Below, piece by piece: positions 38,659-48,822 of a DNA stretch of 64,000 bases. The DNA lies in contig JAEUMP010000007.1 of assembly GCA_016791445.1 (NCBI GenBank), positions 1 to 64,000 of the forward strand, read 5' to 3'. Every line of letters begins with the position of its first letter. Positions within the stretch are counted from its first letter, which is position 1. The notes under the pieces were generated by a model, which was not told the DNA's origin, did not search any database, and saw nothing but the letters and a program-made list of their open reading frames with translations. Both the position numbers and the translations under genes were made by a program. Origin of the DNA: Hyphomonadaceae bacterium (GTDB lineage Bacteria > Pseudomonadota > Alphaproteobacteria > Caulobacterales > Aquidulcibacteraceae).

Positions 38659-39053
38659 CCTTTCAGTTTTCGCAGCAGGAGATCGCGCGCGGCGTTGAGC
38701 CGCGCCGCGTGACCCTGCGCGCCGCCACGATCGGGATGCGCTGCGGCGATCAGCCGGCGATGGGCGGCGCGGATGTCGTCGCGGGTCGCGGCTTCGCCGA
38801 CGCCGAGCAAGGCGCGCGCCTGGGCGACGTCTATGTCGGGCGCAGGTCCCTTCGGCGCGAACCACCAGACCAATGCACCGACCACTGCGCCCGCGGCGAC
38901 GCCGATCACGCCCATGCGCCAGAGGAGCGCCGCCGTCGCGACGCCCGCCGCAGCGGGCATCAGCCAGCGCGGCCGCGGCCGCATCACCGCCCACCGGACG
39001 GCGCCGAGCGCCGCGAAGGCAAGCGCGATGACGATGAGGGCCTTGGCGAGCAT
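38655..39053 (-). CDS. Membrane-anchored J-domain protein (Pam18/TIM14-like topology)
   Basis: 132 residues: two N-terminal hydrophobic helices (about 5-25 and 40-65), then a short C-terminal J-domain (ARALLGVGEAATRDDIRAAHRRLIAAAHPDRGG) with the essential HPD motif. It would stimulate DnaK at the membrane; the layout recalls mitochondrial TIM14/Pam18, which descends from alphaproteobacterial proteins. Its stop overlaps the convergent carboxypeptidase stop by 4 bases. Confidence 0.85.
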   Translation of the reverse strand: MLAKALIVIALAFAALGAVRWAVMRPRPRWLMPAAAGVATAALLWRMGVIGVAAGAVVGALVWWFAPKGPAPDIDVAQARALLGVGEAATRDDIRAAHRRLIAAAHPDRGGAQGHAARLNAARDLLLRKLKG

Positions 39054-39071
39054 GGCTGCCTTCTACCCGGC

Positions 39072-39947
39072 TCAGAACTGCAGCGGCAGTCCTTCGAGGC
39101 CAGGGAGTTTCAGCACGATCAGCAGATCGCGCACTTCCTGGCGCGCCGCGAGATGCGCCATCTTCAGGTCGTCGGCGCGGGCGTCGGCGACATCGAGCAA
39201 GGTCAACCCCTGCGGGAAGAGCTCGCGGAAAATCACGCGCTCTGAAAAGCCCGGTGCGAGGCGGAATCCGACACGCCCCGAAAGCGCGTGCAGCGCATCG
39301 CCCACGCGCTGCTTGTTCTTCGACTCGATGCGCCCTGGCGCGACGCGGTTGCGCATCACCACCCAGTCGATCGGCGCGCGCTGGTCCTGCGCCTTGCGCT
39401 TGCGACTCTCCCAGATCAGCGAAGCGTAGAAGCTCGGGCGCACCACTTCATGCGTCTCGGGGTCGACGTCGCCCAGAAGATCGAAGTCGATGAAGCTGTC
39501 GTTGAGCGGCGTGATCAGCGTGTCGGCGGTCGCGTGTGCCTCGCGCGAGAGGAAGGTGTTGGTGCCCGGCGCGTCGACGACGATGAACTGGCAGGTTTCG
39601 GAGAGCCGTTTCAATGCGCCCGTGAAGAGCGCGCCCTCCTCGGCTTCGGCGAGATCGAGATCGCGCGCGATGGAGCCGCGCACATCGGCGATCTGCGGCA
39701 TGGGCAGCGCCTGGTTGAGGCGCGCGCAATACTGGACACGGTTCTCGACATAGCGCGACAGCGTGCGCTGGCGGAGATCGAGATCGATGGCGCCGACGCG
39801 ACGGCCCATTTTCAGGAGCGCGACGATGAGGTGCATCGCGACGGTGGACTTTCCGGCGCCACCCTTCTCATTGCCCACGACAATGACATGCGCGCCGCGG
39901 GGTTCCGCGACAGCGTCATGTCTCGGGGCGAGAGCGGCGGCGTGCAT
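39072..39947 (-). CDS. mipZ: Division-site regulator MipZ (ParA/MinD-like ATPase)
   Basis: 291 residues. The deviant Walker A GNEKGGAGKST, the DLDLRQRTLSRYVENR segment, VDAPGTNT and SFIDFDLLGDVDPET match MipZ, the ATPase that forms a gradient from ParB-bound poles and inhibits FtsZ away from midcell in Caulobacter. This supports a MinCD-less alphaproteobacterium. The start is the ATG complement at 39947, giving a 20-residue N-terminal extension relative to the Walker region. A consensus CtrA box lies 25 bases upstream. Confidence 0.95.
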   Translation of the reverse strand: MHAAALAPRHDAVAEPRGAHVIVVGNEKGGAGKSTVAMHLIVALLKMGRRVGAIDLDLRQRTLSRYVENRVQYCARLNQALPMPQIADVRGSIARDLDLAEAEEGALFTGALKRLSETCQFIVVDAPGTNTFLSREAHATADTLITPLNDSFIDFDLLGDVDPETHEVVRPSFYASLIWESRKRKAQDQRAPIDWVVMRNRVAPGRIESKNKQRVGDALHALSGRVGFRLAPGFSERVIFRELFPQGLTLLDVADARADDLKMAHLAARQEVRDLLIVLKLPGLEGLPLQF

Positions 39948-39970
39948 GGAGCGATGTTTCGTTCATTGCG

Positions 39971-39986
39971 GTTAAGCCCTGATTAA
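39971..39986 (-). promoter_or_regulatory. CtrA box upstream of mipZ
   Basis: On the minus strand the sequence is TTAATCAGGGCTTAAC, an exact fit to the CtrA consensus TTAA-N7-TTAAC, ending about 24 bases before the mipZ start codon. It suggests cell-cycle control of mipZ, by repression or activation depending on the -35/-10 position. Confidence 0.7.
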
Positions 39987-40202
39987 ATATTCGGCGGCAG
40001 CCGTGTGAGAGAGTCGTCATGGTCGTTAACGGGAAGGCTCGGTCGGGGAACGCGCGGGATGGTCGGGCGAAAGGCGCAGCGCGTGGGGCCGGACCGCGCA
40101 GCGCCGCTGCGCATGCGCCCGCGGCGCCAGACTCCGAAGAATCTCGCGTGGACATGGAACATGGGCATGCGCACCGGGAGGCGCCCGGTCCGGCATGACC
40201 AG

Positions 40203-40700
40203 TCATGAAGTGTCCGCGGCGTCCGGCGCGGCTGCGACGGCGGCGGCGCCGAGGGCGATCATCACGGCGATGACCGTGACGACGGCGCCGGGCGCGACTC
40301 CGAGTTTGGGCAGGCGCGCGATGGCGCACTTCACCACTTTTTCGAACTTCGCCAACGCATCGCGCATGTCGCGCAGCGTGCGCAGCGGAATCCCGCGCGT
40401 GTAGATGCGCAAGAGACGCGCGCGCCGGCGCCGGTAGCCGACGATCCCGTGCGGCCTGCGCGTGATCTTCCCGAAGTCGCGACGACGGAACGTCATGCGC
40501 GAACACATGCCGAGGAAGATCAGCATGCGGATGTCGCGGCGCGCCTTGCGGATTTCGTCCTGAAGATCGAGGCGCAGGATGCGCGGCAGGCGCACGCGGG
40601 TCGCAACCCACGCCAACACCTGGAGCAGCCACAGATGCAGGTCGCGCGCGGCGGTCGCATAGGCTTCGCGGCGGTGACGTAACGGTCTGACGATCTGCAT
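40203..40700 (-). CDS. Small basic membrane-associated protein (paralogue of 2-427)
   Basis: 165 residues from the ATG complement at 40700 (MQIVRPLRHRRE), which has GAGAGGAG 8 bases upstream; longer frames lack a ribosome site. It is highly basic in the middle (repeated Arg) and ends in one hydrophobic helix (VVTVIAVMIALGAAAVAAA) followed by PDAADTS. The central RDIRMLI, TRGIPLRTLRDMRDALAKFEKVV and final AADTS are shared with the protein at the left edge of the window. No known family recognised. It lies upstream of mipZ on the same strand with 255 bases between. Confidence 0.72.
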   Translation of the reverse strand: MQIVRPLRHRREAYATAARDLHLWLLQVLAWVATRVRLPRILRLDLQDEIRKARRDIRMLIFLGMCSRMTFRRRDFGKITRRPHGIVGYRRRRARLLRIYTRGIPLRTLRDMRDALAKFEKVVKCAIARLPKLGVAPGAVVTVIAVMIALGAAAVAAAPDAADTS

Positions 40701-40937
40701 CTGGCTCTCCTCTCCGGGACGCCCGGACCATCCGGACGCGACGTGGGAGGAGCGTTTCATGACTTTCGACCCGGTCGGATTGCGGAGGCGAATTTTCTGC
40801 ACAGGACCGCCGGCGCCCTCGCCGGCAGCCATGTGCGCCAAGGGGAACCTCTTTGCGGGCGGGGCGCCGGCGGTCCTTCGGGCGAGGGATTGAGGACTTC
40901 GGAATCCCCCTAATTATCGGCAATGTGCTCGAAGAAC

Positions 40938-40995
40938 CCTTCTCCCCCGTGAGGGGGAGAAGGTGGCGCGCGTCAGCGCGACGGATGAGGGGGCG
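40938..40995 (+). repeat. Palindromic repeat unit 1 (5' of panC)
   Basis: Begins with an 11-bp perfect hairpin CCTTCTCCCCC-gtga-GGGGGAGAAGG (40938-40963), then a spacer with its own GCGCG/CGCGC arms and the box CGGATGAGGGGGCG. One of four copies of the same design near panC. Confidence 0.85.
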
Positions 40996-41037
40996 TCCCG
41001 GAGATCGTCATCCGGCGCCCGACTTCATCCTGCGACT

Positions 41038-41092
41038 CGCCCCCTCATCCGTCAGCTTCGCTGACACCTTCTCCCCCTCGCGGGGGAGAAGG
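41038..41092 (-). repeat. Palindromic repeat unit 2, inverted
   Basis: Inverted copy: CGCCCCCTCATCCG box, a TCAGC-ttc-GCTGA small stem, then the CCTTCTCCCCC-tcgc-GGGGGAGAAGG hairpin at 41067-41092. With unit 1 it forms a head-to-head pair. Confidence 0.85.
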
Positions 41093-41140
41093 AATGCGGC
41101 GGCGTGCAATCGCGCCCCACCTTCGCTATCACCCGCGCCC

Positions 41141-42001
41141 ATGACTCCCCTGCCCATCGTCCGCACCGTCGCCGATCTCCGCGCCCAGGTCTCCGCGTGG
41201 AAGCGCGCGGGCCTCCGCGTCGGTCTCGTGCCCACCATGGGGGCGCTCCATGCGGGGCATCTGTCGCTCGTCACCCTCGTCAAGCGCGAGCACGACAAGT
41301 GCGTGGCGAGCCTCTTCGTGAATCCCAAGCAGTTCGCCGCACACGAGGACCTCGACCGCTATCCCCGCGACGAGGCGGGCGATGCGGCGCTGCTGCAATC
41401 GGCGGGGTGCGATCTCCTGTTCGCGCCGACGGTGGACGTGATGTACCCGACGGGCTTCGCGACGGCGGTGACGGTAAGCGGCGTCTCCGCGCCGCTCGAA
41501 GGCGAGATGCGGCCGCACTTCTTCGGCGGCGTGGCGACGGTGGTGGCGAAGCTGCTGCTGCAATGCCTGCCGGATGCGGCGGCGTTCGGCGAGAAGGACT
41601 ACCAGCAGCTGCTGGTCATCAGGAAGATGGTCGCGGACCTCGACATTCCGGTGGAGATCCTCGCCGGCGAAACCGTGCGCGAGCCGGACGGCCTCGCCAT
41701 GTCCTCGCGCAATGCGTATCTCACGCCGGCGCAGCGCGAGACGGCGGGCCTGCTCAATGTCATCGCCCGCGACGCGATTGCGAGGATCGAGGCGGGCGGC
41801 GCGATTTCACCGGCACTTTCGGAGGCGAAGGCCGCGCTCGCCGCAGCGGGCTTCTCGCCGATCGACTATGTCGCGCTTCATGATGCGACGACGCTGGCAG
41901 AGATCAGAACGCCGACGCTGCAGCAGGCCGCGCGCCTTCTCGTCGCCGCGCATCTCGGCGGCACGCGGCTGATCGACAATTTCGCGGTGCGGTCTGTTTA
42001 A
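41141..42001 (+). CDS. panC: Pantoate-beta-alanine ligase
   Basis: 286 residues from ATG 41141. It makes pantothenate from pantoate, beta-alanine and ATP via a pantoyl-adenylate. The nucleotidyltransferase motif VPTMGALHAGH (His37, His40), SLFVNPKQF, FGEKDYQQLLVI and the SSRNAYL loop are intact. A longer upstream frame runs through the repeat and is not credible. No panB neighbours it; the gene stands alone between two palindromic repeat pairs. Confidence 0.95.
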   Translation: MTPLPIVRTVADLRAQVSAWKRAGLRVGLVPTMGALHAGHLSLVTLVKREHDKCVASLFVNPKQFAAHEDLDRYPRDEAGDAALLQSAGCDLLFAPTVDVMYPTGFATAVTVSGVSAPLEGEMRPHFFGGVATVVAKLLLQCLPDAAAFGEKDYQQLLVIRKMVADLDIPVEILAGETVREPDGLAMSSRNAYLTPAQRETAGLLNVIARDAIARIEAGGAISPALSEAKAALAAAGFSPIDYVALHDATTLAEIRTPTLQQAARLLVAAHLGGTRLIDNFAVRSV

Positions 42002-42006
42002 ACCTC

Positions 42007-42052
42007 CCTTCTCCCCCGCGAGGGGGAGAAGGTGTCGACGGATGAGGGGGCG
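42007..42052 (+). repeat. Palindromic repeat unit 3 (3' of panC)
   Basis: CCTTCTCCCCC-gcga-GGGGGAGAAGG hairpin at 42007-42032 followed by TGTCGACGGATGAGGGGGCG. It begins only 5 bases after the panC stop, so it may double as a transcript-stabilising or terminating structure. Confidence 0.85.
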
Positions 42053-42093
42053 AGGTTCAGGATAAGGTCGGGTGGCGCGGCCGATCGCATGGA

Positions 42094-42148
42094 CGCCCCC
42101 TCATCCGACCGCTTCGCGGCCTCCTTCTCCCCCTCGCGGGGGAGAAGG
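42094..42148 (-). repeat. Palindromic repeat unit 4, inverted
   Basis: CGCCCCCTCATCCG box, then the CGCTTCGCG small stem and the CCTTCTCCCCC-tcgc-GGGGGAGAAGG hairpin ending at 42148, 11 bases before the stop of the convergent dioxygenase-like gene. Confidence 0.85.
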
Positions 42149-42159
42149 ACTCTTTCACT

Positions 42160-42813
42160 TCACCCCGTCTGCAGGACGATGTCCCACGAGAAGCGCGCGA
42201 CGCCGTCGGCGCGCGCATCGAGCTTCTTCGCCATGAGCGCGGGATGCGCCGCTGCGGGATAATCCGCGAGCACGCGGTCCTGCCCGTTCAGCGGATCGTC
42301 GGGAAACCACATCTGGCTGCTGACGCGATCGACGCGGCCGGCCGCGTCGATATGCAGATGCGGCGGACGGCTCCAGTCACGGCCGGCGGGATAGGCGCCG
42401 GGCTTCACCGTGAGAATGCGGAACTGGCCAGTCTGGTCGGTGACGATGCGCGCATAGCCCTGGAAATCCGTATCCAGCGCGGCCGCGGTGTTGGGATCGG
42501 ACGGGTGCGCGTAGCGGCCGGCCGCATTCGCCTGCCAGAATTCGACGACGCCGCGGTTCACCGGCGCGCCGCGTCGGTTCAGCAGTCGTCCGGTGACCTC
42601 GATCACCTCGCCTTTCGCGCGGTTCGCGTGGCCGCGCAGGCGGGTCATGTCGGCGTCGGTCTCGCGTTCACGGTCGAGCGGATAGAACGGGCCGAGCGTG
42701 ACCATCGGCGTCCTGCGCAGCGTCTCTTCCGCGTGCGCCGTTCCGCCGAGCACAAGCGCCCCGCCGATGATCTGCAGCAACGCCGCGCGCCGGTTCACAT
42801 CGTTTTCGCACAT
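42160..42813 (-). CDS. Exported intradiol ring-cleavage dioxygenase-like protein
   Basis: 217 residues from ATG at 42813, with GGGGAGA upstream. The N-terminus NRRAALLQIIGGALVLGGTAHA is a twin-arginine-type export signal. The iron ligands of intradiol dioxygenases are present: Tyr101 (GRYAHP), Tyr141 (GAYPAG), His152 and His154 (PPHLHID). The fold is that of the protocatechuate 3,4-dioxygenase beta chain. A periplasmic location with folded iron cofactor is consistent with Tat export. It lies 32 bases downstream of the Baeyer-Villiger monooxygenase; both may act on an aromatic or cyclic substrate. Confidence 0.82.
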   Translation of the reverse strand: MCENDVNRRAALLQIIGGALVLGGTAHAEETLRRTPMVTLGPFYPLDRERETDADMTRLRGHANRAKGEVIEVTGRLLNRRGAPVNRGVVEFWQANAAGRYAHPSDPNTAAALDTDFQGYARIVTDQTGQFRILTVKPGAYPAGRDWSRPPHLHIDAAGRVDRVSSQMWFPDDPLNGQDRVLADYPAAAHPALMAKKLDARADGVARFSWDIVLQTG

Positions 42814-42845
42814 GCCGTTCTCCCCGGATGCATGTGTCGAGCGTG

Positions 42846-44648
<1,803 letters not shown>

Positions 44649-44795
44649 GGCGTGTCTCTCTCCCGCGCCGCCCTATGCCGGGCGGTCGGTTCCGATTGGA
44701 CCATGAAGCCAGCGGCGGTGACAAGCCGGCGCCGTGGCGTCAGCGGCGGCGTTCAATGAGACACAATTCACGTTCTCGGCTGTCGCACTAACGCT

Positions 44796-47348
44796 TCACC
44801 AGGTCTCGCCTATGCGCGTAAGCAATTGTTGTGACCCAACGTCGCCGGCCCGTGCGCCGAGGCGCAAATAGCGCACGGCCTCTCGACGGTCATGACGAAC
44901 ACCAGCGGTCCCATTCAGATAGATCTGCCCCATCATGAAATACCCGGACACATTGCCGGCTTCGGCAGCAAGTCTAGCGTACCGGAGCCCTTCCTGCGGG
45001 TTGGCAGGCCCGCCCCGACCGCCAAGCAGCCAGCCCGCGTAAGTAGCTTGCGCAAACCCGTAACCTGCATCCGCTGCCTCACGCATGAGACGCAGCGCCT
45101 CACGTGTGTCCGCCGGAGCCCCCCTCCCATACATGAGCATCGTCGCTAGATAAGCCTTGCCAACCGAGCTGCCACCGCTCGCCGAAGCCCTATAAAGCCT
45201 GACGGCTTCGGCAGGATCGCGAGTCAAGCCGAACTTGCCCTCTTCATACAAGGCGCCAAGATTCGCTTGCGCGTCGGGAATTTGGCGGTCGGACGCAAGT
45301 CGCAATAGACGCAAACCTTCCGCAGCGTTGCGCGGCCGACCATTGGGGCCTGACAGCTCAATCTGCGACATCACAAGGTACGCGAGAGCGGCGTCTCCCT
45401 CAATTCCGCTACGCGCGAGACGCTCCGCTTCGGGCCGGTTTGCTGCGAGTCCGCCCCGTCCATAATAGTAATACCAAGACAGAAGAGCGTCCGCTGTCTT
45501 AGACCTACCCGTTACGCTCTGAAGCAAGCGCACCGCTTGTGGCTGGTCAATTGTCTGACCCGCAATACCGTAGGTGAATATCTGCGCCAGATAGACCGCC
45601 GCGTCCACACTTCCACTTCGTTCGGCGCGACGCAACAAAGTCATACCCTCTTCAACATTCGGGGTTGCCGCACAGCTAGCTCTCAAGAGACACCAACCGA
45701 GCTGCGCTCGTGCATCCTCATTGCCCAAGTTTGCGCTGCGACGCAGGTCGGCAATCGCCTTATCTCGCTCCTCCCGAGATGAATTGACATTCGCAATGAC
45801 ATCGACCGCGCGATCGGCCTGCGTGACAAAGTCACCACCTTCTACCGCCAGACGCTCCAGCCGCGCTATTTCTGCGGGATCGTTGCGCAATCCCGCCTTC
45901 TCATCGCGATGCATGCGCGCGATATAGCTGTAGGCTTGAGGGTCGCCCCCGGCCGCGCCTGCGCGAAATAGACGCAAGGCTTCGATCGCGTTGATAGGGA
46001 CACCGCCCTGTCCCGACATGTGCAGGACTCCTAGCTGAGTCATCGCGCCGGCAACGCCTTGATCTGCAGCGCTTCGAAACCATCGGGCGCCTGCAACCAA
46101 ATCTGCATCACCCGAGGGCATACCAGCGGCGACCATTGCGCCGAAGGCATACTGCGCCAATCCATTGCCCCTCTCGGCAGCTGCTTGGAACAGCCGCCGA
46201 GCCTCTGCACGCCCGCGCCCTGGTTCGAGGTCGGCCATGACGACTACGCCGTACTCGAATTGCGCGCGAGGATGGTTTTGTGCGGCTGAGGTGCGCAGTA
46301 ACGATACGATCTCACGCATGTCATCGTTAAGACCGGCGCGCTTGGTCGCCATCCCTGTCGCAAGAACCACCTGTGCTTCAGCGTTACCCCCATTCGCGAG
46401 TATTCGAAGCCCCCCGACAGTCTGAGGGGTTACGATGCGTTGAAGCCATCGATCCGCTGGAATTGCGGACCACTCCGCCGGTGTGACACTGGCAAGCGCG
46501 GCACGCGCTGCCGCAGTCTGCGGATCCCCGCCGTCGCCGCCGGGACGCCGGGGAGCCGGGACAAACACGAGCGGCTCCGCAGATAGCGTCATCACTGTAT
46601 GCGGCAGTTGCGGCGGACGGGTGTTGTTATACACCTCTTCACTGATTTGACGCGCAGCGAACGTGAGCTCAAGTCCAGGCTCTGCGATCCACCTCGCAAA
46701 CGCGCGGGCAAACGGGCTGTTTCCACCCGCAGGACCATCATTGGCGACCGCGCCCGGGGCCGCGGACAACATAATCAGAGAACCGCGTGGCGTCTGCTGC
46801 TCGCTCGGTGCGGACAACCCGCGTCTAAGGCTTCTTGTAACTCCTCCAAGTTGCCGACTGGAAATCAGGAATGGGTTGTCGCGGCAAGCATCCAAGACAA
46901 TCACGCGTGCACGCGCTTGGCCGGTCGCCTTGAGCAGCGCATCCGCCTCCACAGCCTGGAAGCTCAGCTCGCTTTGCTCGGATAGCTTGGCATCGACCGG
47001 CACAAGCCAATTCCTGCCGTCTGCCTCGACGCCGTGTCCAGCATAGTAGATGAGTGCGACGTCTGCCCCGCGCGTACGAATCTGAAACTCGCCGAGAACC
47101 CGCATTAGCTCCGCAAAGCCAGCGTTGCGTGTTATCTGGATGTCGGCTTGCTGAAAGCCCGCCCGCCGCAATGCGCCTTCAACCAATGACGCATCTGCCG
47201 TAGGGTTATTGAGCGGAGCGTATGTCCCGTACGTGTCGTTGGCGACAATAAGCGCCACACGGCGCTGTGGTTGCGCTTCGGCAGGGCCCCATAGCGCGAA
47301 TGCAATAATGCAGGCCGTTAGCGCGAGAAAACCTACCAGTCGCGTCAT
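44796..47348 (-). CDS. Exported caspase-like (peptidase C14) protein with SEL1-type repeats
   Basis: 850 residues. A signal peptide ends at AEA (residue 25). The caspase domain (about 28-260) has the catalytic dyad His105 (YYAGHGVE) and Cys155 (VLDACRDNPF). After a Pro-rich linker, residues 320-845 hold about a dozen SEL1-type helical repeats with patterns such as A-x2-LGALYEEGKFGL, EALRLMREAADAGY, GYFMMGQIYLNG. SEL1 repeats are protein-interaction scaffolds; caspase-homologue proteases often execute suicide or signalling, but in the periplasm a processing or envelope role is also possible. Base composition is lower in GC than the flanking genes. Confidence 0.85.
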   Translation of the reverse strand: MTRLVGFLALTACIIAFALWGPAEAQPQRRVALIVANDTYGTYAPLNNPTADASLVEGALRRAGFQQADIQITRNAGFAELMRVLGEFQIRTRGADVALIYYAGHGVEADGRNWLVPVDAKLSEQSELSFQAVEADALLKATGQARARVIVLDACRDNPFLISSRQLGGVTRSLRRGLSAPSEQQTPRGSLIMLSAAPGAVANDGPAGGNSPFARAFARWIAEPGLELTFAARQISEEVYNNTRPPQLPHTVMTLSAEPLVFVPAPRRPGGDGGDPQTAAARAALASVTPAEWSAIPADRWLQRIVTPQTVGGLRILANGGNAEAQVVLATGMATKRAGLNDDMREIVSLLRTSAAQNHPRAQFEYGVVVMADLEPGRGRAEARRLFQAAAERGNGLAQYAFGAMVAAGMPSGDADLVAGARWFRSAADQGVAGAMTQLGVLHMSGQGGVPINAIEALRLFRAGAAGGDPQAYSYIARMHRDEKAGLRNDPAEIARLERLAVEGGDFVTQADRAVDVIANVNSSREERDKAIADLRRSANLGNEDARAQLGWCLLRASCAATPNVEEGMTLLRRAERSGSVDAAVYLAQIFTYGIAGQTIDQPQAVRLLQSVTGRSKTADALLSWYYYYGRGGLAANRPEAERLARSGIEGDAALAYLVMSQIELSGPNGRPRNAAEGLRLLRLASDRQIPDAQANLGALYEEGKFGLTRDPAEAVRLYRASASGGSSVGKAYLATMLMYGRGAPADTREALRLMREAADAGYGFAQATYAGWLLGGRGGPANPQEGLRYARLAAEAGNVSGYFMMGQIYLNGTAGVRHDRREAVRYLRLGARAGDVGSQQLLTRIGETW

Positions 47349-47455
47349 ATGGGCGCCCCTCCACTTTCGGGACGCTAACTGCGGTTCAAAGGCGCATCAA
47401 GACAGAGCCGCGTCCATCTGGCTAATTGGGGAAGGCTCTAATGCCCCTTCACCCC

Positions 47456-47878
47456 TCACCAAGCCCCGATCGACACCAGCTCCGCGCGCAGTTTCTCCGG
47501 CAGGTCCCCGCCCTTGCCCTTCCGCCCCTCAAGATCGGCGGGCGCATCCGCCGCTTCGAGGTAGCGCCAGCCCTGGAAGGCGCGGCGCGGTTGCGGGGCG
47601 GTGCGTACGAGTTTGGGATCGAGCCAGAGGCCGCAGCGCAGGCCGTGCTCATCGTCGACTTCCGCCACCTCGACGATGCGCTGGCGTACCACGACGGCGC
47701 CTTTGATCACCCAGTACAGCGAGCCGCCCGCGAGTACCTCGTCCACGCGCTTGGGCCACATGCGCGTGCCGCACACCGGCGCGCGGCGTTTCAGGTTTTT
47801 CACCTGATGTTTTTGCCACAGCGCAAGGTCTTCGACGCTGTCTGCGCCTACGCAGAGTTTGACGATGTGAATCGGCAT
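47456..47878 (-). CDS. DUF1489 family protein
   Basis: 140 residues from the ATG complement at 47878 (MPIHIVKLC). Conserved alphaproteobacterial family with ARR-rich middle TRMWPKRVDEVLAGGSLYWVIKG and LVRTAPQPRRAFQGWRYL. Function unknown. A longer frame running up to 48604 is an artefact antisense to the next genes. Confidence 0.85.
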   Translation of the reverse strand: MPIHIVKLCVGADSVEDLALWQKHQVKNLKRRAPVCGTRMWPKRVDEVLAGGSLYWVIKGAVVVRQRIVEVAEVDDEHGLRCGLWLDPKLVRTAPQPRRAFQGWRYLEAADAPADLEGRKGKGGDLPEKLRAELVSIGAW

Positions 47879-47929
47879 GTGCTGAAGATAGCGCGCTCGA
47901 TGCTCGGGCGGAAATACGGAGCGCTGTGG

Positions 47930-48412
47930 ATGCGACGTTTCCTTCTCGCCGGTCTCATTGCGATGGGGCTCGCCTCCACCGCCCACGCGCAGAAGCCGCG
48001 GACCGCCTGCCCTGACCTCGCGATCACCTACCACAAGCAGGTCGCCTCCATTCCCGGCATGACGCTGGAGCCCGACCAGATCGCGTTCCGTTACACGGTG
48101 CGCAATGTGGGCCGCGCGCCGCTGGTGGCGGCGAGCGACAGCACGCAGTGGATTTCGCTCGAAGTGCTTACCGGGACGGGGTCTCTCGGCGTGAACGTGC
48201 TGCCGCCCTCGGCGCCGCCCGGACCGGTGACGATCGCGCCCGGGGCGCGCATGGACGGGTTCATCGTCGGGCGCTTCCTGCCGGTCTTTCCGCCGACCGT
48301 GCCGCTCTTTCTCCAGCTCAACTACGCCGCCGCGAGCGCCGGCGGTCCCGCCGATCCGCAGGACTGCTCGACCGCCAACAACCGCGTGCGCGTTTCCTAC
48401 AGGCGGCGGTGA
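47930..48412 (+). CDS. Exported protein with a CARDB-like domain
   Basis: 160 residues with a signal peptide (MRRFLLAGLIAMGLASTAHA). The mature part has two Cys (CPDLAI near the start, DCSTANNRVRV near the end) and an Ig-like/CARDB pattern: RYTVRNVGRAPL, ISLEVLTGTG, PPGPVTIAPG. Likely an adhesion or carrier domain. It overlaps the following gene by one base (TGATG). Confidence 0.7.
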   Translation: MRRFLLAGLIAMGLASTAHAQKPRTACPDLAITYHKQVASIPGMTLEPDQIAFRYTVRNVGRAPLVAASDSTQWISLEVLTGTGSLGVNVLPPSAPPGPVTIAPGARMDGFIVGRFLPVFPPTVPLFLQLNYAAASAGGPADPQDCSTANNRVRVSYRRR

Positions 48413-48822
48413 TGTCATCGCCCCTGCGCCGCCTCCCGCGCCGCGCGCCGCCGAAACTTCGTCTCCGCGCCGCCGAACGGCGCCGGCTCGTCTATTCAAA
48501 GGTCTGGCGTCGGCTGACCGATCCGGCGCCGGAGGAGATCGCGCGCGGCGCCGTCCTGCGCGTGCCGGCGCAGCATGGCGACTGCATGGATTTCCTGCTC
48601 GCACAGCATGACGGCGGCGCGGGCTTCGCGCTCGTGGTCGCCGCCGGGGAAAAGGCGGGCAGCCTCAAGCTCGTGCTGCCGGAGGATGCGCGCGCGACGC
48701 GGGCCGGCGTCACCGGCGTATCGCGCTCGTGGCTGATCTCGAACTGGGAGCGCTGGATCTACGGCGCGTGCGGCGCGCGCGACGTACTGATCGCCGCCTC
48801 GGGATATCCCGCGCCGCGCTGA
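48412..48822 (+). CDS. Possible Imm45-like immunity protein
   Basis: 136 residues, very basic N-terminus, then RGAVLRVPAQHGDCMDFLL, FALVVAAGEKAGSLKLVLP and SRSWLISNWERWIYGACGARDVLI. From memory this pattern (ILR-PA, GxKAG, WLxxNWxxWxY) matches the polymorphic-toxin immunity family Imm45. No toxin gene is next to it, so it would be an orphan, or the resemblance is misleading. It is coupled to the exported gene upstream and runs 64 bases into the 3' end of the convergent hydroxylase gene. Confidence 0.45.
   Translation: MSSPLRRLPRRAPPKLRLRAAERRRLVYSKVWRRLTDPAPEEIARGAVLRVPAQHGDCMDFLLAQHDGGAGFALVVAAGEKAGSLKLVLPEDARATRAGVTGVSRSWLISNWERWIYGACGARDVLIAASGYPAPR

Larger units (their letters stand above)
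40701..41140. other. Intergenic region upstream of panC with one inverted pair of palindromic repeats
   Basis: 440 bases between divergent genes. It carries repeat units 1 and 2 (below) and a GGCGCCGGCGG-rich stretch. The panC promoter must lie in or after the repeats, since only 48 bases separate unit 2 from the panC start. Confidence 0.6.

Noticed and set aside
39983-40202. Small open frames between mipZ and the basic-protein gene
   Set aside because: They are Arg/Pro-rich on both strands, have no ribosome sites and fall on the mipZ promoter.
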